Assembly (NCBI RefSeq): GCF_009901585.1
Contig: NZ_WXYO01000006.1
Coordinates: 124,001-188,000, forward strand
DNA: 64,000 nucleotides
Reading direction: 5' to 3'
Source: Poritiphilus flavus
Lineage (GTDB): Bacteria; Bacteroidota; Bacteroidia; Flavobacteriales; Flavobacteriaceae
This document shows positions 25,378 through 34,365 of the stretch, one piece after another; the first letter of the stretch is position 1; each line of letters opens with the position of its first letter. The position numbers and the translations under genes are program-made. The notes below the pieces were generated by a model. The model did no database searches, had not been told where the DNA came from, and saw only the letters and a program-made list of their open reading frames with translations.

Positions 25378-26919
25378 ATGAAAACAAAAGTTTTGTATAC
25401 GATAAGTGCATGTATCATTCACTTTTGCGTATATGCACAGGAAAAACCAAACATCCTGATCATTTTCCCGGACGATGTTGGCTGGAGTAATGTTAGTGCG
25501 TATGGCAACGGAGTAATGGGGTATAATACCCCTAACATTGACCGTATAGCACAAGATGGGATAATGTTTACGGAGCATTATGCACAGCCGTCATGTACTG
25601 CAGGTCGTGCGGCACTAATTACAGGACAATATCCTATTCGAAGCGGTATGACAACCGTAGGTAGGCCTGGTGCGGCATTAGGATTGAAAAAGGACTCACC
25701 AACACTGGCAGAAGTTTTAAAAGAGCAGGGTTATGCAACAGGTCAGTTCGGAAAAAACCATCTGGGCGACCGTAACGAGCACCTTCCAACTGTCCATGGT
25801 TTTGATGAATTCTTTGGAAATCTATACCACCTCAATACACAAGAAGAATTCGAGCAGAAAGACTACCCTCAAGACCCTGAATATTTTAAGAGATACGGAA
25901 CCCGTGGTGTGCTCCATACATGGGCAACTAGTGTTGATGATAAAACTGTAGATCCTAGATTTGGAAAAGTTGGCAAACAAAAAATTGAAGACACGGGCCA
26001 ACTTACCAGGAAACGAATGGAGACGGCAGATGAAGAGTTTAAAGATGCCATGATGGACTTTATAAAAAAGGCCAAGAATGATAGTAAGCCATTTTTTGCC
26101 TGGTTTAATCCCAGTAGAATGCACATGTTTACCAGACTTAAATCCGAAAGTCGCTATTTGGCATTGCCCTATACAACTGAGCATGACTTTTATGGCAGTG
26201 GCCTAATTGAACATGATATGATGATTGGTGAGATTCTGGATGAACTGGAACAAATGGGGCTGTTAGAAAACACAATTGTAATATACTCAACGGATAACGG
26301 TCCTGAACATAGTGCCAGAACTCATGGTGGAACAACTCCATTTAGAGGAGAAAAAATGACAACCTATGAGGGAGGTGTACGGGTTCCGATGATGGTTATG
26401 TGGAAGAAAAAAATTAGAGGAGGCCGACGATTACAGGGAATACAAGCCCACATGGATATCTTTACCACCTTGGCAGCTACAGCCGGCGTTAAAGATGTAA
26501 AAGCGAAAATGCTTAAGGAAAGAAAGCAATATATTGATGGAGTCAATAATTTAGAGTATTGGTTAGGGAATCAGGAATATAGTAACCGAAACAATTTTAT
26601 TTACTATCACGAGTCAGACATTAGAGCGGTCCGCATAAATCAATGGAAAATACATTTTGAAACTAGCGAAGATTATTATGCTCCTTATGTAAAACAAAAG
26701 TTTCCGGTGATGTATAATCTCCACTTTGATCCCTTTGAAAGTTTTGACAATATAACCGATAGATCTGATGTAATACAACGTAAACAGTTTCTGAATGAAC
26801 CCATACAAGACCTATTGGTGGAACACATTAAGTCACTCGCGGAATATCCTCCAATACAGAAAGCCGCAACATTTGATTTTTCTAAACTAGTAGAACAGCT
26901 TCAACAAGGAAAGCAATAA
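25378..26919 (+). CDS. Secreted type I sulfatase (arylsulfatase family)
   Basis: This 513-residue protein has a signal peptide (about 1-21, ending 'CVYAQ'). It should hydrolyse a sulfate ester, most likely on a marine polysaccharide. The formylglycine site is Cys73 in 'PSCTAGRAALITG', a C-X-A-X-R form of the sulfatase motif. Metal-binding residues are seen in 'FPDDVGW' (near 30) and 'YSTDNGPEH' (near 303), and the Lys/His motif in 'GKNHLGD' (near 124). The length is normal. A formylglycine-generating enzyme or anaerobic maturase is not in the window. The gene stands alone apart from the small lipoprotein frame before it, so no polysaccharide utilisation locus is evident. Confidence 0.92.
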   Translation: MKTKVLYTISACIIHFCVYAQEKPNILIIFPDDVGWSNVSAYGNGVMGYNTPNIDRIAQDGIMFTEHYAQPSCTAGRAALITGQYPIRSGMTTVGRPGAALGLKKDSPTLAEVLKEQGYATGQFGKNHLGDRNEHLPTVHGFDEFFGNLYHLNTQEEFEQKDYPQDPEYFKRYGTRGVLHTWATSVDDKTVDPRFGKVGKQKIEDTGQLTRKRMETADEEFKDAMMDFIKKAKNDSKPFFAWFNPSRMHMFTRLKSESRYLALPYTTEHDFYGSGLIEHDMMIGEILDELEQMGLLENTIVIYSTDNGPEHSARTHGGTTPFRGEKMTTYEGGVRVPMMVMWKKKIRGGRRLQGIQAHMDIFTTLAATAGVKDVKAKMLKERKQYIDGVNNLEYWLGNQEYSNRNNFIYYHESDIRAVRINQWKIHFETSEDYYAPYVKQKFPVMYNLHFDPFESFDNITDRSDVIQRKQFLNEPIQDLLVEHIKSLAEYPPIQKAATFDFSKLVEQLQQGKQ

Positions 26920-27058
26920 ATCAACTTGCTACTAGACTGATATACTACACGTTACGAACTTAAGTAATAGTTTATTTAAACGGACATAATCATTAACAAT
27001 TGATCTTAAAATCAGCTGATGACCATATTCAGTTGTCAGCAAACCTAAAAAAAAGCAT

Positions 27059-28411
27059 ATGAAAAACTTAGGATTAACAATGCTCATATTTTGCTGTCTA
27101 CTGAGTTGTCAAAACAACACCACAAGCCAAAATGAACAATACACACAAAAGGAATCGTCTCAGGATAATGAGGATGCCTATTCCACACCTACTGAAGATT
27201 TTTCAGTATCAGCACTAAAATATGGCTACACTGCCGAAAAGGCCTATGATATGAATCGCGCCTGGACCCTGCAAAAGTTTCTGGATATAACAGAAGCCGG
27301 GGCTTACTCCTATTTACATCTGGCTGAGTTTCTACCTCAAAATGTTATACTCCGGGATGGTGCGGTAGCCGAGTTGGAATACAATCTGTCATCCGAAATA
27401 GGAAAGATCGGGCTTGAAAACGAAAAGACCGGAAAAATGGTAACATTTGAGGGTATTACCACTTCAGAAAATTCACCCATACAAGGCGTAATGGTTTTAA
27501 AAGATGGACAGATAATCTACGAAAGCTATCCCGGAATGCGAAAATATGACAAACATGTATGGATGTCTAACGCCAAGGTTTTTGCAGGACTTCTGATAGC
27601 CCAGTTTGAAGAGGAAGGACTCATTGACGTACAAAGAACGGTGTCCAATTATGTTGCCGAAACCAAAGGAACCGCATGGGAGAACATTAAGGTGATTGAT
27701 GTACTCAATATGCAGTCAGGCTTAGATCTGGAAGAAAATCCTGCGTCACGTAAGGGTGCAACGCCTTATGGGATTTTTGCTGCTTCAGAAGCGGGTGAGG
27801 CGGTACTTGATGGAAAAAAACTGACGCACAATGAGGCCTTGTTCCGAATACCGAAACTGCGTGAACCGGGAATGGCTTTCGAGTATTCTTCCGCCAATAC
27901 ACAAATGTTATGCCTTATCCTGGAGGCTGTGGGTAAGAAACGAATAAGTGAACTGATAACAGAAAGAATATGGATGCATGCCGGCATGACCGGAGACGCA
28001 CTACTTGGGCTTAGTCCACAAGGGAATGGTGTTATCCATGGGCTGATTAGCTCCCGCCTGGACGATATGGCCAAATTCGGTTTGCTGTTCACACCCAGTT
28101 GGAACCTCATTTCTTCAAAACAGATAGTATCTCAAGCCGTACTTGAGAAGATGCAAACCATGGGTGTTAAGGAGAATTTTATGAAGGGGACCCTGGGACC
28201 AAGAATGGCTGAAGAGTTTAGGGAACAACCTGAATTTAATAGCTATCAGTGGGATGCGGTATTCGAGGATGGGGATTTATATAAAAGTGGAATGAATGGA
28301 CAAGGTATTTATGTTTCACCGTCGCGAGATGTGGTGGTTGCTTGGTTTGCAACCGGGTTTACAGATATTCCAATGGAGGCTTACAGCAGGGCAATTGCAA
28401 AAAGTCTGTAA
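27059..28411 (+). CDS. Serine hydrolase lipoprotein (beta-lactamase/esterase C family)
   Basis: This 450-residue protein begins with a lipoprotein signal ('LIFCCLLSCQNN', Cys18). The penicillin-binding-like fold is shown by 'MSNAKVFAGLL' with the SxxK pair Ser170/Lys173, 'FEYSSANTQML' as the Tyr motif, and a C-terminal 'GMNGQGIYVSPSRDVVVAWFATG' segment taking the place of the third motif. Such proteins are esterases, D-amino peptidases or amidases; the substrate is unknown. It is in the same direction as the sulfatase, 139 bp downstream, and upstream of the HD gene. Confidence 0.87.
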   Translation: MKNLGLTMLIFCCLLSCQNNTTSQNEQYTQKESSQDNEDAYSTPTEDFSVSALKYGYTAEKAYDMNRAWTLQKFLDITEAGAYSYLHLAEFLPQNVILRDGAVAELEYNLSSEIGKIGLENEKTGKMVTFEGITTSENSPIQGVMVLKDGQIIYESYPGMRKYDKHVWMSNAKVFAGLLIAQFEEEGLIDVQRTVSNYVAETKGTAWENIKVIDVLNMQSGLDLEENPASRKGATPYGIFAASEAGEAVLDGKKLTHNEALFRIPKLREPGMAFEYSSANTQMLCLILEAVGKKRISELITERIWMHAGMTGDALLGLSPQGNGVIHGLISSRLDDMAKFGLLFTPSWNLISSKQIVSQAVLEKMQTMGVKENFMKGTLGPRMAEEFREQPEFNSYQWDAVFEDGDLYKSGMNGQGIYVSPSRDVVVAWFATGFTDIPMEAYSRAIAKSL

Positions 28412-28622
28412 AACCAGATACAAATATCCGCTTAGAATGATTATAAGACCGGCATACTTTGACGTTACCGTCACTAAAGCTCAAAAATGGTTTATACAAA
28501 GACTTGATAATAACAGCAAGTTACTGTTTACAAGCCACCTTACATCCTTTTTTATTATGGACGCTGAAAACAAGCGCCTAGCAAAACACTCAGAAAGAAT
28601 CACACAATAAAGAAAACGTAAA

Positions 28623-29204
28623 ATGAGCAATCAACATATCGTACTGCAGGCCGCTGTCTATACCGCGCAACGAATTATAGCTGAACAGCCCAAAAATAGA
28701 GTATTTCATAACCTACACCACACCATAACGGTGTTGGAAGGTGCAGGAAAAATAGGTAGAGCTGAAAACTTAAAAGAAGTTGAATTGCAAATGGTTTTGC
28801 TTGCGGCGGTTTTCCACGATTTAGGGCATATAGAATGTTATAGCGGTCATGAGGAGGTAAGTAAGCGTCTGGCAAACGAATGGTTGACAGCACAAAATTA
28901 TCCTGAAGAGAAAATCGCTATGATTTTGGGCTGTATCGGTGCCACCAGAATACCTCAAAATCCAAAAAATATCCTGGAGGAAGTGGTATGTGATGCAGAC
29001 CTAATTCATTTATCTTTTGAGAGCTACCCGATATATCGGGAAATGCTGCGCTCTGAGTGGGAAAAAGAACTTGGATTAGTGTATACGGATGAGGAATGGA
29101 TAGCGAACAACAATAAGTTTTTGATGGAACACAGCTACTTTACCGCCTATGGGAAAAATACTTTGGAACCAAAAAAGGTGAATGTTTCCAATATATATAG
29201 TTGA
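28623..29204 (+). CDS. HD-domain phosphohydrolase-like protein
   Basis: This 193-residue cytoplasmic protein has metal-binding residues of the HD superfamily: 'VFHNLHHT' (near 28-35), the HD doublet in 'AVFHDLGHIE' (around 62-71) and 'EVVCDADLIHLS' (around 120-131). Such proteins hydrolyse phosphate esters or nucleotides; the substrate is not known. The last codons and the TGA lie exactly at the start of the intergenic repeat block: the stop is supplied by the repeat's own TTGATCCC. The true C-terminus may once have been different. The preceding 211 bp show no gene. Confidence 0.85.
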   Translation: MSNQHIVLQAAVYTAQRIIAEQPKNRVFHNLHHTITVLEGAGKIGRAENLKEVELQMVLLAAVFHDLGHIECYSGHEEVSKRLANEWLTAQNYPEEKIAMILGCIGATRIPQNPKNILEEVVCDADLIHLSFESYPIYREMLRSEWEKELGLVYTDEEWIANNNKFLMEHSYFTAYGKNTLEPKKVNVSNIYS

Positions 29205-30600
29205 TCCCTTCTTCGCCAAGGCTACGAAGGGCAAAGAGTTGACAGTTAGTAGGTAGGGGTAGGCAGTAGGCAAAACTGTCTGGTCGAGCGTCCGCCCGCG
29301 CCGGTACGGACGGGGAGTCGAGACCTGTCCAGGCAGTAAACGGTAAACAGTGAACAGTGAACAGTCCTCCGTCGCCTGCGGCTATGGAGGATACAACTTA
29401 TAGCGGATATACGATGTACGATATACGATATTAGATATACGAAGTAGGATATTAGATATTCGATATCTGCTCTTAAATTTATTTAGGGACAATTCAAGAA
29501 CTCGTCCGAACAATTTACCGTCCAGCGATCTAACCGTCTAACAATCCAATCTTCCAACCATCCAATCATCCAAAGGTCTAAAGATCTAACAATCCAGCCA
29601 TCTAATCCTCAATTTCACAGTTTCACGATTCCTCAGTTTTACATTTATTGATCGTTAACAGTTGGCATAAACAATTCAGCGTACAGCGCATAGCGTATAG
29701 CCGAAGTACGATATACGATATTAGATATACGAAGTAGGATATTAGATATTCGATATCTGCTCTTAAATTTATTTAGGGACAATTCAAGAACTCGTCCGAA
29801 CAATTTACCGTCCAGCGATCTAACCGTCTAACAATCCAATCGTCCAACCATCTAATCATCCAAAGGTCTAAAGATCTAACAATCCAGCCATCTAATCCTC
29901 AATTTCACAGTTTCACGATTCCTCAGTTTTACATTTGTTGATAGTTGATCCCTTCTTCGCCAAGGCTACGAAGGGCAAAGAGTTGATAGCCGGCATAAAC
30001 ATTTCAGCGTACAGCTCATAGCGTATAGCCGAAGTACGATATACGATATTAGATATACGAAGTAGGATATTAGATATTCGATATCTGCTCTTAAATGTAT
30101 TTAGGGACAATTCAAGAACTCGTCAAGTCATCCAACCGTCTATCCTTCTAACAATCCATACCTCCAAAGATCCGACTGGCCATTTTCAAATTTTCAAATC
30201 TTCAAATGGACAAATCATCATTCTGCTTTGAAATTGCAGTACCAACGGCTAACTTAATTTTGGGGTGGGGTTTAGACCCCAGTTTTTAGGAGGTAGATGG
30301 CGCTTCTTCTTCGCTAAACTACAGAGGACGAGATCAGTGGGCAGTGGGCAGTTGGCAGTGGACAGTAAACAGTAATCAGTGAACAGTAAACAGTAAACAG
30401 TAAACAGAAGTCGGTCCCTCACTAAAATGTCCAAAGATCTAACCGTCTAACAGTTTAACCATCTAAACCTCCAACCATCCAACAGTCTAAACATCTAAAA
30501 GTCCAACAATCTATCCGTCTAATTTTCCAATTCCTCAATTTCACGATTCCTCAGTTTTACAATCATTGTACCCCTCTCAATGGGATTTTTACCATACCTT
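29201..30600 (+). repeat. Intergenic mosaic repeat block II (three composite copies plus simple-period arrays)
   Basis: About 1.4 kb of non-coding repeats, all in the same orientation as block I. Hairpin units start at 29201 and 29945. GATAT-rich modules ending in CGATATCTGC occur at 29461, 29751 and 30079, the first two 290 bp apart and almost identical over about 250 bp, a tandem duplication. After each of these come ATCCAACC/GTCTAAAG-like octamer arrays (29521-29640, 29811-29935) with further octamer runs at 30130-30190 and 30425-30560. At 29286-29334 there is a GGTCGAGCG...GAGTCGAGACC inverted element. At 30334-30408 a CAGTNNN heptamer array occurs. Apparent minus-strand frames here encode repetitive Leu/Phe/Thr/Tyr-rich peptides and are artefacts. 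Confidence 0.88.
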
Positions 30601-30706
30601 TTAACCTCTAGGTAAGAAATATTATTTTTATGATATATCAATAAGCTTATGTGGAGTTTTCCGGGTATGCGATAGTTAACACCAATCAATTCAAAATCAG
30701 ATAAAA

Positions 30707-31084
30707 ATGAAAGTTACAGCCGAAAAAAATGAAAAGGTTGCCAATTTGATATTTGCATCCATTTATCCACTTTACCTGAATAGATTGGAGAAAAATGGTA
30801 GAACAAAAGAAGAACTCAACCAGGTAATTAAATGGTTCACCGGTTATGACCAAGATGCTTTACAAGCGCTTATTGATGAAAAGGCATCTTTTAGAACATT
30901 TTTTCAGAACGCTAAAATACATCCGAACGCACACATGATCAAAGGAGTCGTTTGTGGTTATCGGATTGAAGAAATAGAGGATGAATTTGAATTGTATAAA
31001 CAATGCAGACAGATGGAAAAGCTGATCGATGAATTGGCAAGAGGTCGTAAAATGGAGAAAATTCTGCGTGAAGAAAAAAAGTAG
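30707..31084 (+). CDS. DUF2200 family protein
   Basis: This 125-residue cytoplasmic protein matches the DUF2200 pattern: 'FASIYPLYLNRLEKNGRTKEE', 'WFTGYDQDALQALI', 'FFQNAKIHPNAHMIKGVVCG' and 'RIEEIED', ending in a Lys-rich helix 'ELARGRKMEKIL'. The family is widespread; its function is not established. It stands alone between repeat block II and a non-coding stretch. The start ATG 30707 is preceded by an A-rich leader. Confidence 0.88.
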   Translation: MKVTAEKNEKVANLIFASIYPLYLNRLEKNGRTKEELNQVIKWFTGYDQDALQALIDEKASFRTFFQNAKIHPNAHMIKGVVCGYRIEEIEDEFELYKQCRQMEKLIDELARGRKMEKILREEKK

Positions 31085-31115
31085 AAACTGTTGCTACCAA
31101 AATCTATACTGCATT

Positions 31116-31138
31116 CCCGCCTGCCGGACGGGCAGGAA
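31116..31138. repeat. Short palindromic repeat unit (CCTGCC...GGCAGG)
   Basis: CCTGCC (31120-31125) and GGCAGG (31131-31136) form a GC-rich stem in otherwise AT-rich DNA. The unit CCCGCCTGCCGGACGGGCAG is a pattern I know as an interspersed hairpin repeat in Bacteroidota and some other phyla. Confidence 0.6.
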
Positions 31139-31156
31139 AACGCCTTTTATGCTAAA

Positions 31157-31295
31157 CGAATTCCTTGGATCTTCTCGCCATTAGGCGATATATTTTTTGG
31201 TCTATAACCACAACACCCTCAACAACATCAACCAGCCCTGGGAGCCACAGAAACAACAGGTTTTGATTAAAGTCCGGTATAATTTTAGGTTGTGA
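31157..31295 (+). pseudogene. Remnant: 3' end of a DUF5916 paralogue
   Basis: These 139 bp are about 90% identical to 23022-23159, the last 46 codons of the intact DUF5916 gene. The copy has an extra T in the run near 31190-31197, which shifts the frame after 'SPLGDIFF' and creates an early stop. No upstream part of the gene is present. It ends with the same TATAATTTTAGGTTGTGA. It is a relic of a former second copy or of a partial duplication. Confidence 0.88.
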
Positions 31296-31689
31296 ATTAA
31301 AGCTATTGCTGTAGGATGCTTTTTTTGAAAGGCTCGGTTTCAGGGGATCAGGGGTTTTTCGGTTAGCACCTACTCAAGCGAGCTGTGTAAACCTTCTAAT
31401 TTATTTGCTACGGAAGGTGATAAAAAGTTACTGCTACTAGGATCATTATACTACGCTCAGTCAGGGTGGCTACATAGTTTATTATATACAATACTTGTGC
31501 AGACCATGGTATGAATCTATGAAAGATTCGGAATATATTCGGTTAAAACTCTAGAAAGACAAGGTGGATACATACTTACGTCACAGAAAACTCCTTCAAG
31601 AAGTTTGATTATTTAGTACCTTAGCTATAGGTGGTATATGGTGAATGCTGTGCCTTATTCAGTTGAAGCCTGCAAATTAAAATAAATAT

Positions 31690-32316
31690 ATGTCATTAAT
31701 TGAAAGCTATTTAATTACAACTAAGAATCTCAATGCCATAATTGACACCGTGGTTAATGCTCAGGCACCCGACAAATTTACAATTGCATTTTTGGAACAA
31801 TTAGGTTTCAAAAGCACAAATGACCGACTTTACCTGAAACTTTTTAAGGACCTAGGATTGTTAGATGGTAACGGAGTTCCTACTGAGAAGTATTTCGCAT
31901 TTATTGACCAGACTAGAACAAAAACAGTATTAGCTGAGTGCATACAAGACGCTTATTCAGACCTATTCCAACTTAACAAAAATGCACAAAAAATGACAAA
32001 GAGCGAGGTCAAGAACAAGATGAAAACTATCTTTCAAGGAAAGAAAACTGACAACGTCCTTGACTTAATGGCAAAAACATTTAAGGAATTGTGCAACATA
32101 GCCGATTTTTCAAATACTGGAATAACCAGGGTTGAGCCACAGGAATATGAAACTCAAGAAGAACCAGAATATGATGAAACAAAACAGCTGGGGGAGATAA
32201 TCAATAAAAAGATTACCACAGAAATGCATTATAATATTCAAATTCATCTTCCAGAAACAAAGGATATAGCTGTTTTTGACGCAATTTTTAAAGCTCTAAA
32301 GGAACACTTATTGTGA
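31690..32316 (+). CDS. DUF5343 domain protein, partner of HEPN protein
   Basis: This 208-residue cytoplasmic protein resembles the DUF5343 family: an N-terminal winged-helix-like part ('FLEQLGFKSTNDRLYLKLFKDLGLLDGNG', about 35-63) with 'YFAFIDQTRTKTVLAECIQDAY', then an acidic linker (around 155-170) and a C-terminal part 'YNIQIHLPETKDIAVFDAIFKALKEHLL'. DUF5343 proteins are often found in defence-like neighbourhoods, and this pairing with an HEPN gene suggests an antitoxin- or sensor-like role. It ends in GTGA, which is the start of the next gene, so the two are translationally coupled. No biochemical role is known to me. Confidence 0.8.
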   Translation: MSLIESYLITTKNLNAIIDTVVNAQAPDKFTIAFLEQLGFKSTNDRLYLKLFKDLGLLDGNGVPTEKYFAFIDQTRTKTVLAECIQDAYSDLFQLNKNAQKMTKSEVKNKMKTIFQGKKTDNVLDLMAKTFKELCNIADFSNTGITRVEPQEYETQEEPEYDETKQLGEIINKKITTEMHYNIQIHLPETKDIAVFDAIFKALKEHLL

Positions 32317-32897
32317 ATTCGGACCCCTTATATTCATTCGTTTTCAAGGGTATATTGACCAAACAAGCTTTGGAAGCAACTGAGGCTACAGGGAGAAAGT
32401 CTTTTGCCAAAGTTGATGAAGAACAAATAAATAGCCTTTTGTGCATCGATGAATTACCCCAAGAATTAGTCGCAAACTCTAAAAAGATGTCTTATGTATA
32501 TACTTCAATATGTGCTTTTGAAAACAGTATTCGTGAATTTGTGACTCAAAAGCTCTTAGAAGAAAAAGGTGCGGATTGGTGGGAGCAATGTGTTCCAAAC
32601 AAGGTAAGAGAAAGGGCTGAAACAAGGAAGGAAGAAGAGGACAAAATTCGTTGGCATACGCAAAGAGGGGACAATTTTATAAATTATACGGAATTTGGCG
32701 ATTTAATTTCTATTATGCGCGGTGACAATTGGGAGTATTTCGAACCCCACATAGTATCATTAGAATGGGCTCAACAAATTATAAAAGCGCTTGAAAGGTC
32801 AAGAAATGTCATAATGCATAGTGGAGAATTATCGGAACAAGATTTGGCTAGAATTGGAACTTTAATAAGGGATTGGATAAGGCAGGTTGGAATATGA
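32313..32897 (+). CDS. Swt1-family HEPN domain protein (putative RNase toxin)
   Basis: This 194-residue protein has a C-terminal HEPN domain with Arg164-Asn165-X3-His169 in 'RSRNVIMHSGELSE', the RX4-6H motif that forms the RNase active site in active HEPN toxins. The segments 'YTSICAFENSIREFVTQKL' (around 66-84) and 'WWEQCVPNKVRERAETRKEEE' are typical of the Swt1-type HEPN group. The start is GTG 32313 overlapping the stop of the DUF5343 gene in GTGA. Together they look like a two-gene toxin-antitoxin or abortive-infection module; activity is inferred only. There is no membrane segment. Confidence 0.83.
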   Translation: MNSDPLYSFVFKGILTKQALEATEATGRKSFAKVDEEQINSLLCIDELPQELVANSKKMSYVYTSICAFENSIREFVTQKLLEEKGADWWEQCVPNKVRERAETRKEEEDKIRWHTQRGDNFINYTEFGDLISIMRGDNWEYFEPHIVSLEWAQQIIKALERSRNVIMHSGELSEQDLARIGTLIRDWIRQVGI

Positions 32898-33191
32898 TGT
32901 AATGGCCATATCTAATTGCTACTTCTTACAACTCTAATCGGCATTTTCAGATTTTTTCTTATGCTTCAGATATTGATTCGAAGTCTGAAATATATCATTA
33001 TAATATTGTTAGAATGAGACGTATTAAACACAGCAGCCGCTATAATTAGTGTTTGACCATTATGAAAACTGAAAAATTACAACCTTAAAATGCTTGGATT
33101 TCGAATTTTGCTAATACTAACGGATTTATCAAATCATATTGATATTAGAGTCTTTAGGTAACTATATTCTCCACGAAATAGATAATCGAAA

Positions 33192-34007
33192 ATGACTTTA
33201 TGTGTATCATGGTTAAGGAAAGTCTCTTCTCAGGTCGAAGAGCTGGTAATTGCAACCGATAGTCGGTTGAGATCAGTTGGTGCGTGGGATGCCAATCCGA
33301 AAATTTTTCCATTGCCCAGAGAGGACAGCTTCATCACTTTTGCTGGAGATACCCATTATGCGTATCCAATGATTACTCAATTGATCAATGCAATAAATAA
33401 TCATCCACGTTCACAAAAGCGATTTCAAGATCTAGCCTTCTTCAAGGGATTTGTACTCAGATGTTTTAATGACTTGTTAGAATTTCGAAGTGAACTTATG
33501 GAAGATTATAAAATTCCAGATGCTCAATTTATCTTGGGAGGATATTCTTGGAAATATTCTAGATATTTCATCTGGACTATTCATTTCGTTAATAGTCAAA
33601 ATGCTTTCACATATAGACCGGCCAGCTTTTGGAGGGGAATAGAAGGTGAACGCAAAGTAATGTTCATAGGTAATTATGTCGATGAGGCAAAAGAAAAACT
33701 TATTAATATCCTGAGGCTTAGAGACAAGCTAACATCTGGAGGACTTGATTACGAACCTTTTGAAGTTCTTTGCGAAATGCTCAAAGGTGACAATACTGGA
33801 AGAGATATTGGTGGATCACCACAGATGGTAAAGGTGTATCGTCATATAAACGTTGTTCCTTTTGCTGTTAAATGGAACATTAATGGTCAACAACGAATAA
33901 CACTATTTGGTAGACCTCTTCAAGCAAGCGAGAAAATCAACCATCCACTAATTGACCCAACAACGATGAAGATTACCAATTATGGACAGATTGGAACAAA
34001 TAGCTAA
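33192..34007 (+). CDS. Proteasome-like Ntn-hydrolase candidate
   Basis: I do not recognise a named family for this 271-residue protein, but its N-terminus reads like a proteasome beta/HslV subunit. Removal of Met1 would expose Thr2 ('MTLCVSWLR'). It is followed by 'LVIATDSRLRSVG' with Asp23 at the place of proteasomal Asp17, and 'NPKIFPL' with Lys37 at the place of Lys33, then 'FITFAGDTHYA', like the 'G(S)GD' strand of the fold, and 'FILGGYSWKYSRYFIWTIHF', like the central beta strands. There is no signal peptide. It lies 294 bp after the HEPN gene, same direction. It could be a peptidase, an amidase, or an inactive relative; I infer the fold, not the substrate. Confidence 0.6.
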   Translation: MTLCVSWLRKVSSQVEELVIATDSRLRSVGAWDANPKIFPLPREDSFITFAGDTHYAYPMITQLINAINNHPRSQKRFQDLAFFKGFVLRCFNDLLEFRSELMEDYKIPDAQFILGGYSWKYSRYFIWTIHFVNSQNAFTYRPASFWRGIEGERKVMFIGNYVDEAKEKLINILRLRDKLTSGGLDYEPFEVLCEMLKGDNTGRDIGGSPQMVKVYRHINVVPFAVKWNINGQQRITLFGRPLQASEKINHPLIDPTTMKITNYGQIGTNS

Positions 34008-34365
34008 ATGAGTCAGTTAAACGCAATATGTCAAATTCCTTAAAGAAGCAATTTGAAGATAAAGTCCAAAAAAACCGGATTGCAGATATGGAAAGGCCTG
34101 GAATCAGAGGTTATGCCTTTGAGTTTTGATCGAATTCTGCTAGATATAATCCTAATTTGTTCATGAATTTTAAGATAATCCAAATGCACGAGGACTGGAG
34201 GGCTTCAGATATTCTGAAGACAACCCCAGTCCACAAGCTTCTCAAAAACTCCATAACTTGTAACCATCCAAAAAGACCATCCCAATACGCTGTAATCAAT
34301 TGAGCAAGAATCGGGTTTTAAGGGCAATAGCATCCCTCTACATTTGTCCTATAAAATCAAAGAAT
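34008..34365 (+). promoter_or_regulatory. 358-bp spacer with -7 box before AraC-MGMT gene
   Basis: TACATTTG at 34339-34346 matches the Bacteroidota -7 consensus TAnnTTTG and would place the transcript start about 12 bp before ATG 34366; the matching -33 box is not clear. A 33-codon frame (34028-34129) begins 'MSNSLKKQFEDKVQ' and might be a tiny gene or leftover; nothing supports it further. No other gene is seen. Confidence 0.5.

Larger units (their letters stand above)
31085..31689. other. 605-bp spacer with hairpin repeat and gene remnant
   Basis: The stretch holds a palindromic unit at 31116-31138 and the broken DUF5916 tail at 31157-31295, listed separately. From 31296 to 31689 no gene is recognised. 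One frame stays open from about 31325 to 31515 without an ATG and without family features. Confidence 0.6.

Noticed and set aside
28296-28610. 104-codon frame overlapping the serine hydrolase end
   Set aside because: Mostly in another frame of that gene; no protein features; its tail lies in non-coding DNA.
30249-30434. 61-codon frame on the minus strand with repeated Leu/Phe/Thr/Tyr residues
   Set aside because: It is the translation of the CAGTNNN heptamer array, not a gene.
24536-30600. CRISPR array
   Set aside because: Repeats are composite and tandem without constant repeat/spacer lengths, and there are no cas genes.
29201-30600. Insertion sequence
   Set aside because: No transposase frame or terminal inverted repeats; units are non-coding modules.
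34028-34129. 33-codon frame after the Ntn-like gene
   Set aside because: Too short and without supporting evidence; left as a note in the spacer entry.
34111-34299. 62-codon frame on the minus strand
   Set aside because: No family features; occupies the promoter spacer of the AraC-MGMT gene.
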